Origin: Pseudoduganella umbonata
GTDB taxonomy: Bacteria; Pseudomonadota; Gammaproteobacteria; Burkholderiales; Burkholderiaceae_D
Length of the DNA stretch: 64,000 nt
Reading direction: 5' to 3'
NCBI RefSeq assembly: GCF_014192225.1
Contig: NZ_JACHXS010000003.1
Coordinates: forward strand, 595,313-659,312
The position numbers and the translations under genes were made by a program. Every line of letters starts with the position of its first letter. Within the stretch, counting starts at the first letter, position 1. The notes beneath the pieces were generated by a model. That model was not told the origin of the DNA. It did not search any database and saw only the letters and a list, made by a program, of their open reading frames with translations. Of the stretch, positions 1 to 9,869 are shown piece by piece.

Positions 1-76
1 AGAGGAAAACGGGGCATTCAACCGGGGCGCCATGCTTGTGTGGAAACGCTGGGATTGCGTGGAAACGCTATTGATC

Positions 77-143
77 GTGCGCGAAAAAAATGTGCGCGAA
101 AAATGTGCGTGAAAAAATGTGCGTGGAAAAATGTGCGTCAAAA
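77..143. repeat. Short imperfect tandem repeat
   Basis: Five degenerate copies of a 13-15 bp unit (GTGCGYG followed by an A-run and T) lie downstream of the first kinase gene. The A-run varies between copies, as expected from slippage. The rest of positions 1-211 shows no gene I can support. Confidence 0.7.
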
Positions 144-211
144 CGCTATTATCGCCGATGCCGGCCAGCAAGAGCCATGACGGGCCCGATCCTGCCTTGC
201 GCAAGACCGGA

Positions 212-3200
212 TCAGCCGGGCTGGTCGCCCAGTTCGCGCAGCAACGGCTCCAGTTCCACGTCGATGTAGCGTTGCAGCCGGTCCAGCATCGGCCCCATGT
301 GGGCCACGATCCGCGCCGCGGCGGCCGTGTCCTGTTGCGGCTTCAGCCGTTCCAGCGCGATGCACAGTTCAGCAAAGGCCAGCGCCCCGACCGCGCGGGC
401 GGACGACTTGATCCGGTGCCCCAGCTCGGCCAGCCGCTTCATGTCGCCCGCCGTCAGCGCGGTCTCGATCTCGACCAGTCCATCGCGCGCGGACGTCAGG
501 AACATCACCGCGTACTTGCGCATCTTGTCGGGCCGGTTGCCGAAGGTCTGCCCCAGCACGCTCAAGTCGAACAGCGGCGGTTCCGCCGGCACGAATGCCG
601 GCATCAGGTCCGTGGCGCGGCGTGCCGGCGTGCCGGCGGAAGGCTCAGGGGACGATTCGGCCAATGGCGCCTCCGGCAGTGCGGCCGAAGCCGCGGCACC
701 GCCTGCCGGTACGTTCCCTGCCGGTACGTTCCCTCCCTGTACCTTCCCTGCCGGTCCGTTCGCCGCCGCGCCGCCCGTCGCCGACACCGTGCGCACCTGC
801 ACCGTGCGCCCGTGCGCCGCGCGCTGGCTCAGCCACTTCGACAGCGTGGCCAGCAGCAGGTTCGGCACCACCGGCTTGGTGAGGAAATCGTCCATGCCCG
901 CCTCCTGGCAGCGCACCTGGTCGTCGCGGCCGGCATTGGCCGTCATCGCGATCACCGGCAGGCCCGACAGGGTTGCATGGTTCCGGATCCGGCGCGTCGC
1001 CTCGAAGCCATCCATCACCGGCATCTGCACGTCCATCAGCACGCAGTCGAAGTGGCCCTTCTGCAGCAGGTCGATGGCTTCCTGGCCATTGTTGGCGATC
1101 ACCACCGTGGCGCCGGCGCCTTCGATCAGCTCCTGGCCCACCTGCTGGCTGAACACATTGTCCTCGACGAGCAGGATGGCGGCCCCGCGCAACGGCGCGA
1201 GCAGTTCTTCCCGAAGCGCCGTATCCGTGGCGGCCGGCGGCGGTTGCACGCCTTTTTCCAGCTGCGCAGTGAACCAGAACGTACTGCCCAGGCCCGGCGC
1301 GCTTTCCACGCCGACCGTGCCGCCCATCAGCTCGGCCAGCTGCTGGCTGATCACCAGCCCCAGGCCGGTGCCGCCATACTTTCGCGTGGTGGACGTGTCG
1401 GCCTGGTGGAACGACTGGAACAGGTTGGCGACCTGGGCCGGCGTCATGCCGATGCCGTTGTCCTGCACCTCGAAGCGTACCGTGACCCGGTGGTCGCGCT
1501 CCTCCACCACGCGGGCACGCAGGTAGATCCGGCCCTGCTCGGAAAACTTGATCGCGTTGCTGGTGAAATTGAGCAGCACCTGCTCCAGCCGCAGCGGGTC
1601 GCCGCGCAGCTGCTCCGGCACGTCGGGCCAGGTCTGGAACACCAGTTCCAGGCCGCGCCGCGCCGCGTCCTCGCCCAATTGCGTCGACACGTTGCCGAAC
1701 AGCGCGTCGAGCGGGAAATCCAGCATCTCGAGATCGAGCTTGCCCGCCTCGATCTTGGAAAAATCGAGGATATTGTTGATGATGCCCAGCAGGTGCTGGC
1801 CGGAGTGGTAGATTTTCTGCAGGTAATCGCGCTGTTTCGGATCGGCCACCGATTTCAGCGCCAGGTGCGCCATGCCGATCACGCTGTTCATCGGCGTGCG
1901 GATTTCATGGCTCATGTTCGACAGGAAATCACTCTTCGCACGGCTGGCGGCCTGCGCCGCCTCCTTCAGTTCGTGCAGTTCGGTCACGTCGGTGGACAGC
2001 GCGATGACGGCCGGTCCCTGCTCCAGTTCGACGGCCGCCTTCACCGTCCACAGGTGCCGCGTGTTGCCCTGGTCGTCGACGAACTGCCCCTCGCTGGCGC
2101 GCTTGACGCCGTCGGCCAGCACCTGCCGGTCCTCCAGCCAGTCGCGCGTGGCGATGCGCTTGGGCAGCAGCTCGCGGTCCATCCGGCCGACGATCTGCTC
2201 GGCCGGGCGGCCCATCACCTGGGCCATGCGCGCGTTGACGTAGATGAAGCGGCGCTCGGCATCCTTCAGGTACACATGCGCATCGACGTTGTCCAGCACG
2301 CTGTCGAGCAGGCGGCGCTGCTCCTGCGCGTTGCGGCGCTGCGACGTCAGCATGAACACATAGCTGTACAGCAGCATCGTGCCGGCAAAGCCGATGGCCA
2401 GCGCGACCCACGGCAGGTGGCGGTCGAAGCCGCTGATCATGTCCACCTTGCGCGTGTAGAAGCGGGCTTTCCACAGTGCGCCGTTGAAGTCGATCGGCAG
2501 CACGGCCACGAAGTAATCGTCGACGTTGCCCGGCAGCGTGGCCGGGGCGTCCAGCGCGCCCGTGTCGTTGTACAGCAGGCGGTCGTCGCTTTCGATCTGC
2601 AGGCGGCGCTGCTCCGGCGGCGTATTGCCGTCCGAGTACAGGATCAGGCGCACCTTGCGGTCGGCCGTCTCGTCGATCGCCCCGAGCACCAGTGCCGACA
2701 CGGAAAAGCCCAGGCCCACCGATCCCAGGTAGGCGGCGCGGCGGCCCGCCACGTCGCCGATCGGCATGGCGCGCCGGTACACGGGCAGGCGCATGCCCAG
2801 GCCGATGTGCGGCACCGGGTCCTGCACCTTGACGGGCTGGCCCGATGCGCTGATCTGGCCGGTGTCGCGCGACAGGTCCATGGCCCGCGCGATGGCGGGA
2901 TTGGCGGTGATGTCGACACCCATCTTTTCGCGCAGCGGCGGTTCCATCCAGGTCAGCGGCGCATAGCGCTCGCGCTGCCCCGGCGGGCGGATCTCGAAGC
3001 CGGGATAGCCGGCCGGTTCGACGCTGCGGTCGGCGCGCACGGCGGCAACGAATGCCGCGCGTTCGTCGGCATGCACGTCGGGTGCGAAGTTGATCGTTTC
3101 GATCGCCGGGAAATAGCGTTCCACGTCGAGGCTGTCGACGTATTGCCGGAATTGCAGGCGAGACAAGCCGTCGGACGTGTTGAACAGCGCCACCAGCCCG

Positions 3201-3412
3201 CGCAGCACGTCGGAATAAGCCTTGACGCTGGCGCCGATGCTGTACTGGGTGGCGCGCGCCGCGTTATCGAAGCGCACGCGCGCGTTGTCGTGCACGGATT
3301 TCTCCGTGGCGGCATACAGCATGAGCCCCACCGCGGCCGCCAGCAACAATCCGACGCTCCACTGCAGGAGCCTGGATGCCGCGGGTACCTTCCAGAATTC
3401 GGATTTGCGCAT
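212..3412 (-). CDS. CHASE-domain hybrid sensor histidine kinase with receiver and HPt
   Basis: Inner-membrane hybrid kinase of 1066 residues that should sense a periplasmic ligand and relay phosphate internally. In order: TM1 (about 14-35), a CHASE-type periplasmic domain (about 75-290), TM2 (about 334-355), a PAS domain (about 365-480), HisKA with H502 in SHEIRTP, HATPase with DNGIGM and GTGLGL boxes (about 600-720), a receiver with D794 in LMDVQMP and lysine in TKP (about 745-860), a low-complexity linker, and a C-terminal HPt with H999 in GHRIKSS. A complete His-Asp-His relay is thus present in one chain. The linker at about 890-905 is coded by 15-bp tandem repeats. The start is the first Met before TM1. 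No cognate regulator lies next to it, so the output is unknown. Confidence 0.93.
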   Translation of the reverse strand: MRKSEFWKVPAASRLLQWSVGLLLAAAVGLMLYAATEKSVHDNARVRFDNAARATQYSIGASVKAYSDVLRGLVALFNTSDGLSRLQFRQYVDSLDVERYFPAIETINFAPDVHADERAAFVAAVRADRSVEPAGYPGFEIRPPGQRERYAPLTWMEPPLREKMGVDITANPAIARAMDLSRDTGQISASGQPVKVQDPVPHIGLGMRLPVYRRAMPIGDVAGRRAAYLGSVGLGFSVSALVLGAIDETADRKVRLILYSDGNTPPEQRRLQIESDDRLLYNDTGALDAPATLPGNVDDYFVAVLPIDFNGALWKARFYTRKVDMISGFDRHLPWVALAIGFAGTMLLYSYVFMLTSQRRNAQEQRRLLDSVLDNVDAHVYLKDAERRFIYVNARMAQVMGRPAEQIVGRMDRELLPKRIATRDWLEDRQVLADGVKRASEGQFVDDQGNTRHLWTVKAAVELEQGPAVIALSTDVTELHELKEAAQAASRAKSDFLSNMSHEIRTPMNSVIGMAHLALKSVADPKQRDYLQKIYHSGQHLLGIINNILDFSKIEAGKLDLEMLDFPLDALFGNVSTQLGEDAARRGLELVFQTWPDVPEQLRGDPLRLEQVLLNFTSNAIKFSEQGRIYLRARVVEERDHRVTVRFEVQDNGIGMTPAQVANLFQSFHQADTSTTRKYGGTGLGLVISQQLAELMGGTVGVESAPGLGSTFWFTAQLEKGVQPPPAATDTALREELLAPLRGAAILLVEDNVFSQQVGQELIEGAGATVVIANNGQEAIDLLQKGHFDCVLMDVQMPVMDGFEATRRIRNHATLSGLPVIAMTANAGRDDQVRCQEAGMDDFLTKPVVPNLLLATLSKWLSQRAAHGRTVQVRTVSATGGAAANGPAGKVQGGNVPAGNVPAGGAAASAALPEAPLAESSPEPSAGTPARRATDLMPAFVPAEPPLFDLSVLGQTFGNRPDKMRKYAVMFLTSARDGLVEIETALTAGDMKRLAELGHRIKSSARAVGALAFAELCIALERLKPQQDTAAAARIVAHMGPMLDRLQRYIDVELEPLLRELGDQPG

Positions 3413-3600
3413 TGAGTTTCATTAAGTACTTCTTGCAATACAGCAGCATACATTGAAAGACCGCTCCAGTCATCGACGCGCGCCGCCGGCGCGATGCCGT
3501 CGGCCGGCAGGCCGCTTTCGCCGTCCCTCGGGCAGGCCATCACGTGGCGGCGGCGCCACACCGCCCTCCGCAGCCGCCGCGCCGGTGACTGATACACTCG

Positions 3601-4371
3601 ATGGCTTCGCCTGCCTGCCCTGTTGCCGCCTTGTCCATCCGCGACCCCATCACCGCCGCTTTTCCAGCCTCTCCGCCCGACGCCCATAGCATCGTCCTTG
3701 GGCATGTGCAAGGCATCGCCCTGCAACCGGACTGGCACGGCACGCCACGCGCCGTGCGCGCCGCGGCCGCGCTCGCCGGCCGCGGCCTGGCCGGCGACGT
3801 GCACGCCGACGACCTGTCGCCGCGCCAGGTACTGCTGGCGGGTGCACCGGCCTATGCACGGCACCGCCTGCCGCCCCGCACGCTGCGCGAAAACCTGCTG
3901 CTCGATATCGACACCGCGGACTTCGCTTCCGGCATGCTGCTGCGCGTGGGGGCCGAAGCCGTCCTGCGGCTCACGTTCGCCTGCGAAGCCTGCGGTTATC
4001 TCGATGCCCGCCAGCCGGGCGTGGCGGCCGCCATCGGCCGCGCCCGCGGCATGCTGGCGCGCGTAGTGCGCGGCGGCCCGATCACCGCAGGCGACCCGGT
4101 CGTCGTGTTGCCCGCGCGGCTACCCGCATGGGATGACGACTGGCGTGCCCGCGTCGCCGCGATCCTGGCGCGGGTACCGCCGGGCATGGTGGTCGACTAC
4201 CGGCAACTGGCGCGGCTGGCCGGCGTGCAGCCCGTGTATTGCCGCACCTTTCCGGCCCTCGCACGCAAGCTCGGCTTCGGCCACGCGGCCGTGGCCATGG
4301 CGGGCCGGCCGGACCTGCCCCGCTGGCAGGGCGGCGAACTGTTCGAGGATGCCGGCCAGCCGATCGGGTGA
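3601..4371 (+). CDS. MOSC-domain protein with MGMT/ATL-like C-terminal segment
   Basis: 256 residues. The first two thirds (about 28-170) look like a MOSC domain: GRGLAGDVHADD, then LRENLLLD, and a cysteine pair in FACEACGY where MOSC proteins carry their sulfur-binding cysteine. The C-terminal 80 residues (VPPGMVVDYRQLARLAG, then FPALARKLG) resemble the helix-turn-helix DNA-binding half of O6-alkylguanine transferase-like proteins, without a PCHR alkyl-acceptor motif. MOSC proteins usually act in molybdenum-cofactor or sulfur-carrier chemistry. The MOSC call is the firmer part; the C-terminal assignment is tentative. Transcribed divergently from the CHASE kinase. Start ATG 3601 is the first in frame. 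Confidence 0.7.
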   Translation: MASPACPVAALSIRDPITAAFPASPPDAHSIVLGHVQGIALQPDWHGTPRAVRAAAALAGRGLAGDVHADDLSPRQVLLAGAPAYARHRLPPRTLRENLLLDIDTADFASGMLLRVGAEAVLRLTFACEACGYLDARQPGVAAAIGRARGMLARVVRGGPITAGDPVVVLPARLPAWDDDWRARVAAILARVPPGMVVDYRQLARLAGVQPVYCRTFPALARKLGFGHAAVAMAGRPDLPRWQGGELFEDAGQPIG

Positions 4372-4490
4372 CCTGCCGGCCGATGGCACGGCGGTTCCCT
4401 GGAGTCCGGCGACTTCCGGGTGCTACGGTAAAATCGGGCATGGTGCGGTTCGCGCCATGTCACCGATCACGTAATGGAAGAGGTAATGGT

Positions 4491-4688
4491 ATGGCCAAGA
4501 AAGAAGAACTGGACGAAGAAACGCTGGCGTTCATCCAGTGGTGTATCGAAGTGGAAGGATTCCTGGTGGCGGGCGGCGCCACCGTCCAGCAGGCGCAGGA
4601 CCATATCGAAGAGCAGGTCGAATGGTTCACCGATCAGTTCTACGAGGGGCTGACGCCCGAGGAGGCGGCCAAGGAGGCGCTGGCCTGA
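4491..4688 (+). CDS. Small acidic conserved-type protein, function unknown
   Basis: 65 residues, mostly helical and acidic (MAKKEELDEETLAF..., ending TPEEAAKEALA). I chose ATG 4491 because AGGTAATGG-type purine-rich sequence precedes it and the longer reading frame upstream has no protein-like composition. No signal peptide, membrane segment or metal motif. It stands alone between the MOSC gene and the PEP-CTERM gene. I do not recognise the family. Confidence 0.6.
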   Translation: MAKKEELDEETLAFIQWCIEVEGFLVAGGATVQQAQDHIEEQVEWFTDQFYEGLTPEEAAKEALA

Positions 4689-4802
4689 GAAGGGGATGGC
4701 GCCGCGATTCGCCTGCCCGCCGGCCCTTGCCGCGGGCCTGGCATGCTTCAAGCGGCGCACGCGCGCTTGCGGATGCGAAGCCTGTAGATCAGCGCTTTCT
4801 CG

Positions 4803-5579
4803 TCAGGCGCGGCACTGCTGGCGGCGCGCAACTGCGCCCATTCCTGCCAGGCCCACAACCAGCATCGCATAGGCCGACGGCTCCGGTACCGGGGTGGTTA
4901 CATGGTTGCTCGCCGATGACCAGAACGTCACTTCGAGATTCACGGCGGCATCCGTCGTGTTAGCGTACGTCACGCTGCTATCCACATCGAAAATCGGGTT
5001 CGATTGCCCGACGAGCTGGACCCCTCTCGATTCGACGCTCTGCCTTCCGGTCACCGGATCGGATATCTCGATTGAAAAGACGGTATTTCCGCTGTAATAC
5101 TCGCTTGGGTCGGCAAGATAGTCGATGGCCTGGAGTATGTGCAAGGATAGTATCAGCTGACTGTTGGCATCGAGGGTAAGCTGGAAGCTGTGACTGGCGT
5201 AGGCAGTCGTCATGCCTTCGCCAGGAAGGCTTTGCTTCAACGTGCCCGACAGGCTGATCTCGCCTGGCACGCCGTTCGATTGCACGGAAATATTCGATGT
5301 GCCATCCGTAAGCGTGTAATCCACCGGGTTCAGGCCCGACGTCGTGTCCGACATCTCCTGCATTTCTCCACCGCCCACCTGGAAGCTGGCGGTGTAACGT
5401 GTCGAGGCTTGCCCATACGCGTAGCCTGCGTCGATTCCGTCATCCGGAGCCAGGTCGTCGACGCGAAATGAAACATCGCTCAACGTGGTTTCGAATGCGA
5501 CGCCATTGGCCATGGCTGCGTTCATGCTGATCGAGAATGCTGCTGCAAGCAGGCATGCGAGGATCCGTTTCGTTTTCAT
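4803..5579 (-). CDS. PEP-CTERM sorting-domain protein
   Basis: 258-residue secreted protein. It has a Sec signal peptide (MKTKRILACLLAAAFS, cleavage near AMA), a beta-rich, low-cysteine body rich in T/S/V/D, and a C-terminal PEP-CTERM tail: VPEPSAYAML, a hydrophobic segment (VVGLAGMGAVA) and terminal Arg residues. In this family the tail is recognised by an exosortase and the protein goes to the surface or exopolysaccharide matrix. The start is Met 5579 at the signal peptide; an in-frame extension upstream lacks sense. The ligand or role of the body is unknown. Confidence 0.85.
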   Translation of the reverse strand: MKTKRILACLLAAAFSISMNAAMANGVAFETTLSDVSFRVDDLAPDDGIDAGYAYGQASTRYTASFQVGGGEMQEMSDTTSGLNPVDYTLTDGTSNISVQSNGVPGEISLSGTLKQSLPGEGMTTAYASHSFQLTLDANSQLILSLHILQAIDYLADPSEYYSGNTVFSIEISDPVTGRQSVESRGVQLVGQSNPIFDVDSSVTYANTTDAAVNLEVTFWSSASNHVTTPVPEPSAYAMLVVGLAGMGAVARRQQCRA

Positions 5580-5789
5580 GATTTTCTTTCTTGAGAAGGC
5601 AGGACACACAACGGAACTAGCAAAAGAAAAGTTATCTGAAACGCAATACCTCGCCAATATACATAAGCTGGCTCCGTTTGCCTACTCCGCTTGCCTGGCG
5701 CGGGTCATTGCCGGGTGAGACTTCGAGGCCCCTGTTTCGCCGTCACCTTCGTCTTGGCGCTGTTCGCGGCAACCCGGTGGAAACCGATC

Positions 5790-5918
5790 TTGCCCGACCG
5801 CGGCAGCAACCGGTGCCACCGCTGCGGCCAGGCCAACGGTCTGCAAAGGTATCGCTGCATCGCCGTAGCGTCGAATCGCCAGCGCGCCGACATCTCGCGA
5901 CACCGACAAGAAGTGAAA
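5790..5918 (+). pseudogene. Decayed N-terminal transposase fragment (IS1595-like zinc finger)
   Basis: Translation in one frame gives RCHRCGQANGLQRYRC, closely resembling the zinc-binding N-terminus of IS1595-type transposases; the intact copy at 51.1-52.1 kb reads CTGGLQRYRC. Downstream the similarity breaks up, with a possible echo of the following RHR-x-KW region (RHRQEV). No start, catalytic domain or inverted repeats remain. The fragment lies in the 394-bp gap between the PEP-CTERM gene and xthA (5580-5973), where I see no other gene. Confidence 0.45.
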
Positions 5919-5973
5919 ATTCCATACCGCGGGCAAACCCGGCTTGACGCGGACAGCGCCTTCGTTTTCGGCC

Positions 5974-6789
5974 TCAGGGCACTTCCTTCGCCTTCACCTT
6001 GGCTTTCGGAATCTTCTTCGGATCCAGCTCGATCCACGTCGGCGCATGGTCGCTGGGCTTTTCCCGCCCCCGCACGTCGCGGTCGACGCCGGCGGCCTTC
6101 AGCGCCGGCGCCAGCGATGGACTGAGCAGCAGGTGGTCGATGCGGATGCCGGCATCGCGGCCGAACGCATTGCGGAAGTAATCCCAGAACGTGTAGATCT
6201 TCTCGCCCGGGTACAGCGTGCGCAGCGAATCGGTCCAGCCCTGCGCCATCAGCCGTTCGAAGGCTTCACGCGTTTCGGGCCGGAACAGGGCGTCGTCGAG
6301 CCAGCGCTCCGGCTTGTACACGTCCAGGTCGGTCGGGATCACGTTGTAGTCGCCCGCCATCACCACCGGCGCACCGGTCGCCAGCAATTGCTCGCCGCGC
6401 AGGATCAGGCGCTCCATCCAGCTCAGCTTGTAGTCGAACTTGGGGCCGGGAGCCGGATTGCCGTTCGGCAGATACAGGCCGGCAATCACGACATCGTTGA
6501 CCACCGCCTCGATATAGCGGCTCTGCTCGTCCGACGGGTCGCCGGCCAGGCCGCGCCCCACCTCGACGGGCTGGGTGCCGCGCGCCAGGATGGCCACGCC
6601 GTTCCAGCTTTTCTGCCCGTGCCAGATCACGCCATAGCCGGCCGCTTCGATGGCCGCCGCGGGAAACTTTTCCTGCGGCGCCTTCAGTTCCTGCAGGCAG
6701 GCCACGTCCGGCTGCGTTTCTTCCAGCCATTGCAGCAGGGCCGGCAGGCGGGCACCGATGCCGTTGATGTTGAAGGTGGCGATGCGCAT
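5974..6789 (-). CDS. xthA: Exodeoxyribonuclease III
   Basis: 271-residue cytosolic AP endonuclease / 3'-5' exonuclease of the EEP fold, acting in base-excision repair. Visible landmarks: N-terminal MRIATFNINGIGARL, metal-binding ACLQELKA, GYNV-type GDYNVIPTDLD, RIDHLLLS, and the C-terminal SDHAPTWIELD with the catalytic histidine. Length is normal for the family. The start at 6789 matches the family N-terminus; a longer in-frame extension has no homology-like content. Divergent from the prolyl oligopeptidase gene. Confidence 0.95.
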   Translation of the reverse strand: MRIATFNINGIGARLPALLQWLEETQPDVACLQELKAPQEKFPAAAIEAAGYGVIWHGQKSWNGVAILARGTQPVEVGRGLAGDPSDEQSRYIEAVVNDVVIAGLYLPNGNPAPGPKFDYKLSWMERLILRGEQLLATGAPVVMAGDYNVIPTDLDVYKPERWLDDALFRPETREAFERLMAQGWTDSLRTLYPGEKIYTFWDYFRNAFGRDAGIRIDHLLLSPSLAPALKAAGVDRDVRGREKPSDHAPTWIELDPKKIPKAKVKAKEVP

Positions 6790-6944
6790 GGACACTCCGT
6801 AAGGCAACATTGGGGAGTTGCGATTGTGACAGCACGGCGCCACATTTGCCACACCCCTGCGGTATCGCAAGGCGCGGCGGCCATCGTGTAGAGTACGCCT
6901 TCCCGCAAGTCGTCCAGCCCCCTTTCCCGCAAACAGGAGCCAGC

Positions 6945-8981
6945 ATGAGTTCGTCCCTCCCCGACATTCCCGAAGATCCGCATCAATGGCTGGAAGACGT
7001 CGGCGGCGAGCGGCAACTGGCCTGGGTCCGCCAGCAGAACGACGTGGCGCTGGGCGAACTGGAAGCGCGGCCGCACTATCCCGCCCTGCACGAGCGGCTG
7101 AAAACCATCTTCAATTCGCATGAACGCATCCCGTTCGTGCGCCAGCATGGCCAATTCCTGTACAACTTCTGGCGCGATGCGCAGCACGTGCGCGGCATCT
7201 GGCGCCGCACCACGCTGGACCAGTACCGCCTGCCGGAACCGGACTGGGAAACCGTGCTGGACCTCGACAAGCTGGCCGCCGACGAGAATGAGAACTGGGT
7301 GTGGAGCGGCGTGTCGTCGCTGTATCCGCAGGGCGAGCGCTTCCTGCTTTCGCTGTCGCGCGGCGGCGGCGATGCGGTCGTGGTGCGCGAATGGGACATG
7401 CCGTCGCGCAGCTTCGTCGCCGATGGCTTCAACCTGCCGGAAGCCAAGACGGACATCGCCTGGATCGACGCCGGCACGCTGTTCGTGGCCACCGATTTCG
7501 GCCCCGGCTCGATGACGACGTCCGGCTACGCCCGCATCGTCAAGGAATGGCGGCGCGGCATGCCGTTGTCCGCCGCCCGCACCGTGTACGAGGCGCTGCC
7601 GGAGGACCTGGGCGTGGGCGCCTGGCGCGACTTCACGCCGGGCCACGAATTCCAGTTCGTGACGCGCCAGATCGGCTTCTACAGCAGCGAGCTGTTCCTG
7701 CGCGACGGCGACCGGCTGACGAAGGTCGGCAAGCCGGACGATGCCAGTGCCTACACGGTGCGCGACAAGCTGATCGTCGAACTGCGCTCGGCATGGACCG
7801 TGGCCGGCCAGGAGTACCCGCAGGGCGCGCTGCTGGCCACCGATTTCCGCCGCTTCATGGCGGGCGAACGCCGGTTCGACGTGCTGTTCATGCCGACGCC
7901 CGAAACCTCGCTCGATGGCGTGGCGGCGACCCGCTCGGCGCTGCTGTTGAACGTGCTCGACAACGTCAAGAACCGCCTCGTCGAACTGCGCCACGCGGAC
8001 GGCGGGTGGCAGCGGCGCGACGTCGATGCGCCCGCCTTCGGTACGCTCGACGTCGCACCGCTGGACGCCATCGCGTCCGACGACTACTTCCTGACCGTCA
8101 CCGATTTCCTGACGCCGACCACGATGTACCTGGCCCGCGCCGGCAGCGACGAACGCACGCCGCTGAAATCGCTGCCCGGCTTCTTCGACGCCAGCCCGTA
8201 CGAGGTGCGGCAGTTCCAGGCGCCGTCGAAGGATGGCACGCTGGTGCCCTACTTCGTCGTGCAGCGCAAGGACAGCAAGCCGGACGGCACCAATCCGGCC
8301 GTGCTGTACGGCTACGGCGGCTTCGAGGTGTCGCTGAAGCCGTTCTACAGCGGCGTCACCGGCGAGGCCTGGCTGCAGCACGGCGGCGTCTACGTGCTGG
8401 CCAATATCCGCGGCGGCGGCGAATTCGGCCCGCGCTGGCACCAGGCGGCGCTGAAGGAACACCGGCAGCGCGCCTTCGACGATTTCATCGCCGTGGCACA
8501 AGACCTGATCCAGCGCAGGATCACCAGCCCGCGCCACCTCGGCATCATGGGCGGCAGCAACGGCGGCCTGCTGGTGGGCGCCGCGCTGACGCAGCGGCCC
8601 GACCTGTTCAACGCGGTGGTCTGCCAGGTGCCGCTGCTGGACATGCGCCGCTACAGCAGGCTGCTGGCCGGCGCGTCGTGGATGGGAGAGTACGGCGACC
8701 CGGACGATCCCGCGCAGTGGCAATACATCAGCGAGTACTCGCCGTACCACAACGTCTTCCCCGACAAGCACTACCCGCGCGTGCTGTTTACCACGTCGAC
8801 CCGCGACGACCGCGTGCACCCCGGCCATGCCCGCAAGATGGTGGCGAAGATGCGCGAACAGGGGCACGACGTGCTGTACTGGGAAAACACCGAGGGCGGC
8901 CATGCCGGCGCCGCCAACAACGACCAGCAGGCGAAGATGTGGGCGCTGACGTATGCGTTCCTGCTGGAGCAGCTGAGGTAG
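6945..8981 (+). CDS. Prolyl oligopeptidase family serine peptidase (S9)
   Basis: 678 residues: an N-terminal seven-bladed propeller-like region opening with DPHQWLEDV, then an alpha/beta-hydrolase domain. The nucleophile is Ser538 in MGGSNGGLLVG; the acid is in TSTRDDRVHPGHA; the histidine is in EGGHAGA near the C-terminus. It should cleave short peptides after proline or act on a related substrate. No signal peptide, so probably cytosolic. ATG 6945 follows AACAGGAGCC, a good ribosome-binding site, and agrees with the family N-terminus. Confidence 0.93.
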   Translation: MSSSLPDIPEDPHQWLEDVGGERQLAWVRQQNDVALGELEARPHYPALHERLKTIFNSHERIPFVRQHGQFLYNFWRDAQHVRGIWRRTTLDQYRLPEPDWETVLDLDKLAADENENWVWSGVSSLYPQGERFLLSLSRGGGDAVVVREWDMPSRSFVADGFNLPEAKTDIAWIDAGTLFVATDFGPGSMTTSGYARIVKEWRRGMPLSAARTVYEALPEDLGVGAWRDFTPGHEFQFVTRQIGFYSSELFLRDGDRLTKVGKPDDASAYTVRDKLIVELRSAWTVAGQEYPQGALLATDFRRFMAGERRFDVLFMPTPETSLDGVAATRSALLLNVLDNVKNRLVELRHADGGWQRRDVDAPAFGTLDVAPLDAIASDDYFLTVTDFLTPTTMYLARAGSDERTPLKSLPGFFDASPYEVRQFQAPSKDGTLVPYFVVQRKDSKPDGTNPAVLYGYGGFEVSLKPFYSGVTGEAWLQHGGVYVLANIRGGGEFGPRWHQAALKEHRQRAFDDFIAVAQDLIQRRITSPRHLGIMGGSNGGLLVGAALTQRPDLFNAVVCQVPLLDMRRYSRLLAGASWMGEYGDPDDPAQWQYISEYSPYHNVFPDKHYPRVLFTTSTRDDRVHPGHARKMVAKMREQGHDVLYWENTEGGHAGAANNDQQAKMWALTYAFLLEQLR

Positions 8982-9010
8982 GCAACCGGGGCATCGCCGG
9001 CCTCGGGGTG

Positions 9011-9526
9011 CTACCGTTCCAGCGTGTAGCAGCCGACCGGCTTGCCGTACAGCGCAGTTTCCGTTGCGTATTGCATGCCGAGGCGCTCGGCCACGCGGCG
9101 CGATGCGTCGTTGCCGGCAGCGATCAGCGCCTGGACTTTCGGCTCGCCCCGGACGTCGAAGGCATGCTTCAGGACTGCCGCGGCGGCTTCGTACGCGATG
9201 CCCTGGCCCCAGAATGCGCGGTAGGTGTTCCAGCCCATCTCCATGACCGTGCTCCCCTCGCGAAAGAAGGCGCCGACATTGCCGACGAGTTGCCCGGTCC
9301 TGCTATGTTCTATCGCCCACCAGCCGGCGCCGTGTATCAGCCAGAGCCCGGTCTGCGACGTAAACAGCCGCCAGGCCGCCTGGCGATCGCACGAGCCCAG
9401 GTGAAGCGAACTTTCAGGGTCCATCAGGTGGTCCGCGAACAGGTCGAAGTCTTCGCGCCGATACGCCCGGAGTGTGAACCGCTCGGTCAGGAGCCGTGGA
9501 ACCAGGGTGCTGTGTTCGGCACTCAT
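9011..9526 (-). CDS. GNAT N-acetyltransferase (RimJ/RimL type)
   Basis: 171-residue acetyltransferase: LVPRLLTERFTLRAYRRED at the N-terminus and GWNTYRAFWGQGIAYEA in the acetyl-CoA-binding region are typical of the RimJ/RimL subgroup. The C-terminal ALIAAGNDASRRVAERLG matches the family's N-x-x-S-x-R-V-x-E-K-L-G stretch. Substrate unknown. The start codon lies inside the innermost unit of a 14-bp tandem repeat (9522-9590), so its leader is repeat-derived. Confidence 0.9.
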   Translation of the reverse strand: MSAEHSTLVPRLLTERFTLRAYRREDFDLFADHLMDPESSLHLGSCDRQAAWRLFTSQTGLWLIHGAGWWAIEHSRTGQLVGNVGAFFREGSTVMEMGWNTYRAFWGQGIAYEAAAAVLKHAFDVRGEPKVQALIAAGNDASRRVAERLGMQYATETALYGKPVGCYTLER

Positions 9527-9590
9527 GAATCGGGCCTCATGAATGGGGCCTCATGAATCGGGCCTCATGAATCGGCCTCATGAATCGGGC
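9522..9590. repeat. 14-bp tandem repeat overlapping the GNAT start codon
   Basis: Five copies of CTCATGAATCGGGC; the second has one substitution and the fourth lacks one base. Read on the minus strand each unit contains an ATG, and the first unit supplies the start codon of the acetyltransferase gene. Position 9591 onward (CTTATAATCGG) looks like a degenerate sixth unit. Confidence 0.9.
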
Positions 9591-9869
9591 CTTATAATCG
9601 GAACGCATGGTTGATCCATCCTTTTCAAGTGATCAGGGTCGCTGGCTGTCCGCATTTTGCCTGGCGGTAAACTGCCCGGCCGGGCGATCCGCCAATCGTG
9701 CATCGGCCCCACACCCTCTGCAGTATTCTGCCAGATTGTTTCCTCTTGTAATTGTTTTTTTGCTATATTCCCATACGGGCCGTGGCTGAATGTGCTTGAC
9801 TCGCGCCCGCACAGGCGTATCTTTTACGGCAACAAAACTACAACCAAGTCCAGACCGGGTGGCGTCCTT
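9591..9869. other. Leader region before the GGDEF gene
   Basis: 279 bp with no gene I can support. It contains an AT-rich stretch around 9730-9775 ending in GCTATATTCCC that could hold a promoter for the GGDEF gene, but I cannot find a well-spaced -35/-10 pair. Confidence 0.35.

Noticed and set aside
119..3415. 1098-residue open frame on the plus strand opposite the CHASE kinase
   Set aside because: Its composition (His/Arg/Gln/Val rich) is the mirror of the GC-rich kinase gene; no domain is visible, whereas the minus strand shows complete kinase motifs.
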